This document shows, piece by piece, positions 63,773 through 64,000 of a stretch of DNA of 64,000 bases. Origin of the DNA: Viola odorata (lineage: Eukaryota; Streptophyta; Magnoliopsida; Malpighiales; Violaceae); the NCBI GenBank assembly GCA_963691705.1, contig OY829540.1, forward strand, positions 568,001-632,000, given 5' to 3'. The notes beneath the pieces were generated by a model. That model worked only from the letters and a program-made list of their open reading frames with translations. It ran no database searches and had not been told where the DNA came from. Made by a program: the position numbers and the translations under genes. Position 1 is the stretch's first letter. Every line of letters begins with the position of its first letter.

Positions 63773-64000
63773 ATGTCTCATACTAAAGCCTCGGCGAGTG
63801 CCGAAAATCCCATAGATCTCTAGGCTAGAAGAGCTCGTAGTATTTTTGATTGTAATGAAGTTTTGAAGGCGGAATTAGAGGAGAACAGTATCACCTTCCC
63901 CTTGGGTTGCCGCCCTCATATCCCCACGAAGGATATTCGGCTTCATGATGCCATGTGGGGAACGTTCCGGGTGGTTTATTTCAAGATGTTCCTCTACGGA
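63773..64000 (+). pseudogene. RetW aORF3, N-terminal start (cut by window end)
   Basis: Starts MSHTKASASAENPID at 63773, a TAG about 16 codons in, then ARRARSIFDCNEVLKAELEENSITFPLG, KDIRLHDAMWGTFRVVYFKMFLYG to the window edge. Matches RetY aORF3 exon 1. TATAAG at 63575-63580 in CCTTTATAAGGG, about 195 bp upstream. The upstream leader ends in TTCCAGGTATT, as in RetY, a possible splice site within the 5' untranslated region. Confidence 0.7.

Larger units (their letters stand above)
60653..64000 (-). mobile_element. RetW: Retand-like element (minus), runs off window
   Basis: 3' LTR, minisatellite, then aORF1, aORF2 and the start of aORF3 on the plus strand, the same order as in RetX. The element continues beyond base 64000. 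Confidence 0.8.

Overview
This is nuclear DNA from a flowering plant, most likely a eudicot. I cannot name the species. Nearly all of it is nested Ty3/gypsy LTR retrotransposons of the Tat group. The only host-derived part is a 5.1 kb island (17215-22323) holding broken pieces of five plant genes: FAR1-like, Alfin-like PHD, GRF zinc finger, J-domain and aspartyl-tRNA synthetase. I see no tRNA, rRNA, CRISPR or prokaryotic feature.

Two lineages are interleaved. (1) Ogre-like: long LTRs (2.4-2.9 kb), an extra ORF1 before gag, a primer site starting TGGCGACTTC, and pol with a second RNase H. One copy (OgreL) is on the minus strand, 17214 down to 9719. One (OgreR) is on the plus strand: 22324-26251, 30729-36285 and 57752-60652. 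(2) Retand-like: LTRs of about 450-600 bp ending TGATAA...TTATCA, a primer site starting TGGTGCTTTC, gag-pol with two RNase H domains, and a block of four antisense genes (here aORF1-aORF4) between pol and the 3' LTR. Copies are RetA (1-9718, plus), RetB (10982-13186, plus, LTR and gag), RetN (26252-30728, plus, non-autonomous), RetX (36286-39057 and 52872-57750, minus), RetY (39058-46744, plus), RetZ (46745-52871, plus, gag-pol) and RetW (60653-64000, minus, runs off the window).

Nesting, left to right. RetA lies against the OgreL gag-protease. RetB sits between the two OgreL pieces. The gene-fragment island follows, flanked by the outward-facing 5' LTRs of OgreL and OgreR. RetN split OgreR ORF1 and left a perfect 5-bp target duplication. 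RetX sits between OgreR gag and OgreR reverse transcriptase. RetY and RetZ sit inside RetX. RetW cut the end of OgreR integrase.

The most interesting system is the antisense cassette. Read from the 3' LTR inward, the order is aORF1 (about 125 aa, helical), aORF2 (about 145 aa, Pro/Ser-rich with a basic patch and acidic tail), aORF3 and aORF4 (each a domain resembling the Pfam 'putative gypsy type transposon' family, then a low-complexity linker and a coiled coil). Most of the genes have their own TATA-like box; aORF1 has a conserved poly(A) signal; aORF3 and aORF4 contain short spliceosomal introns whose exon lengths restore the frame in independent copies. aORF1 is open in all four copies although most neighbours carry stops. 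Antisense aORFs are known for Retand-type elements. What I have not seen described is a cassette of four separately promoted genes, two of them intron-bearing paralogues. The LTRs also share a G-tract of 7 to 32 bases at a fixed site, a GC-rich stem-loop, and in some copies TGACGTCA palindromes.
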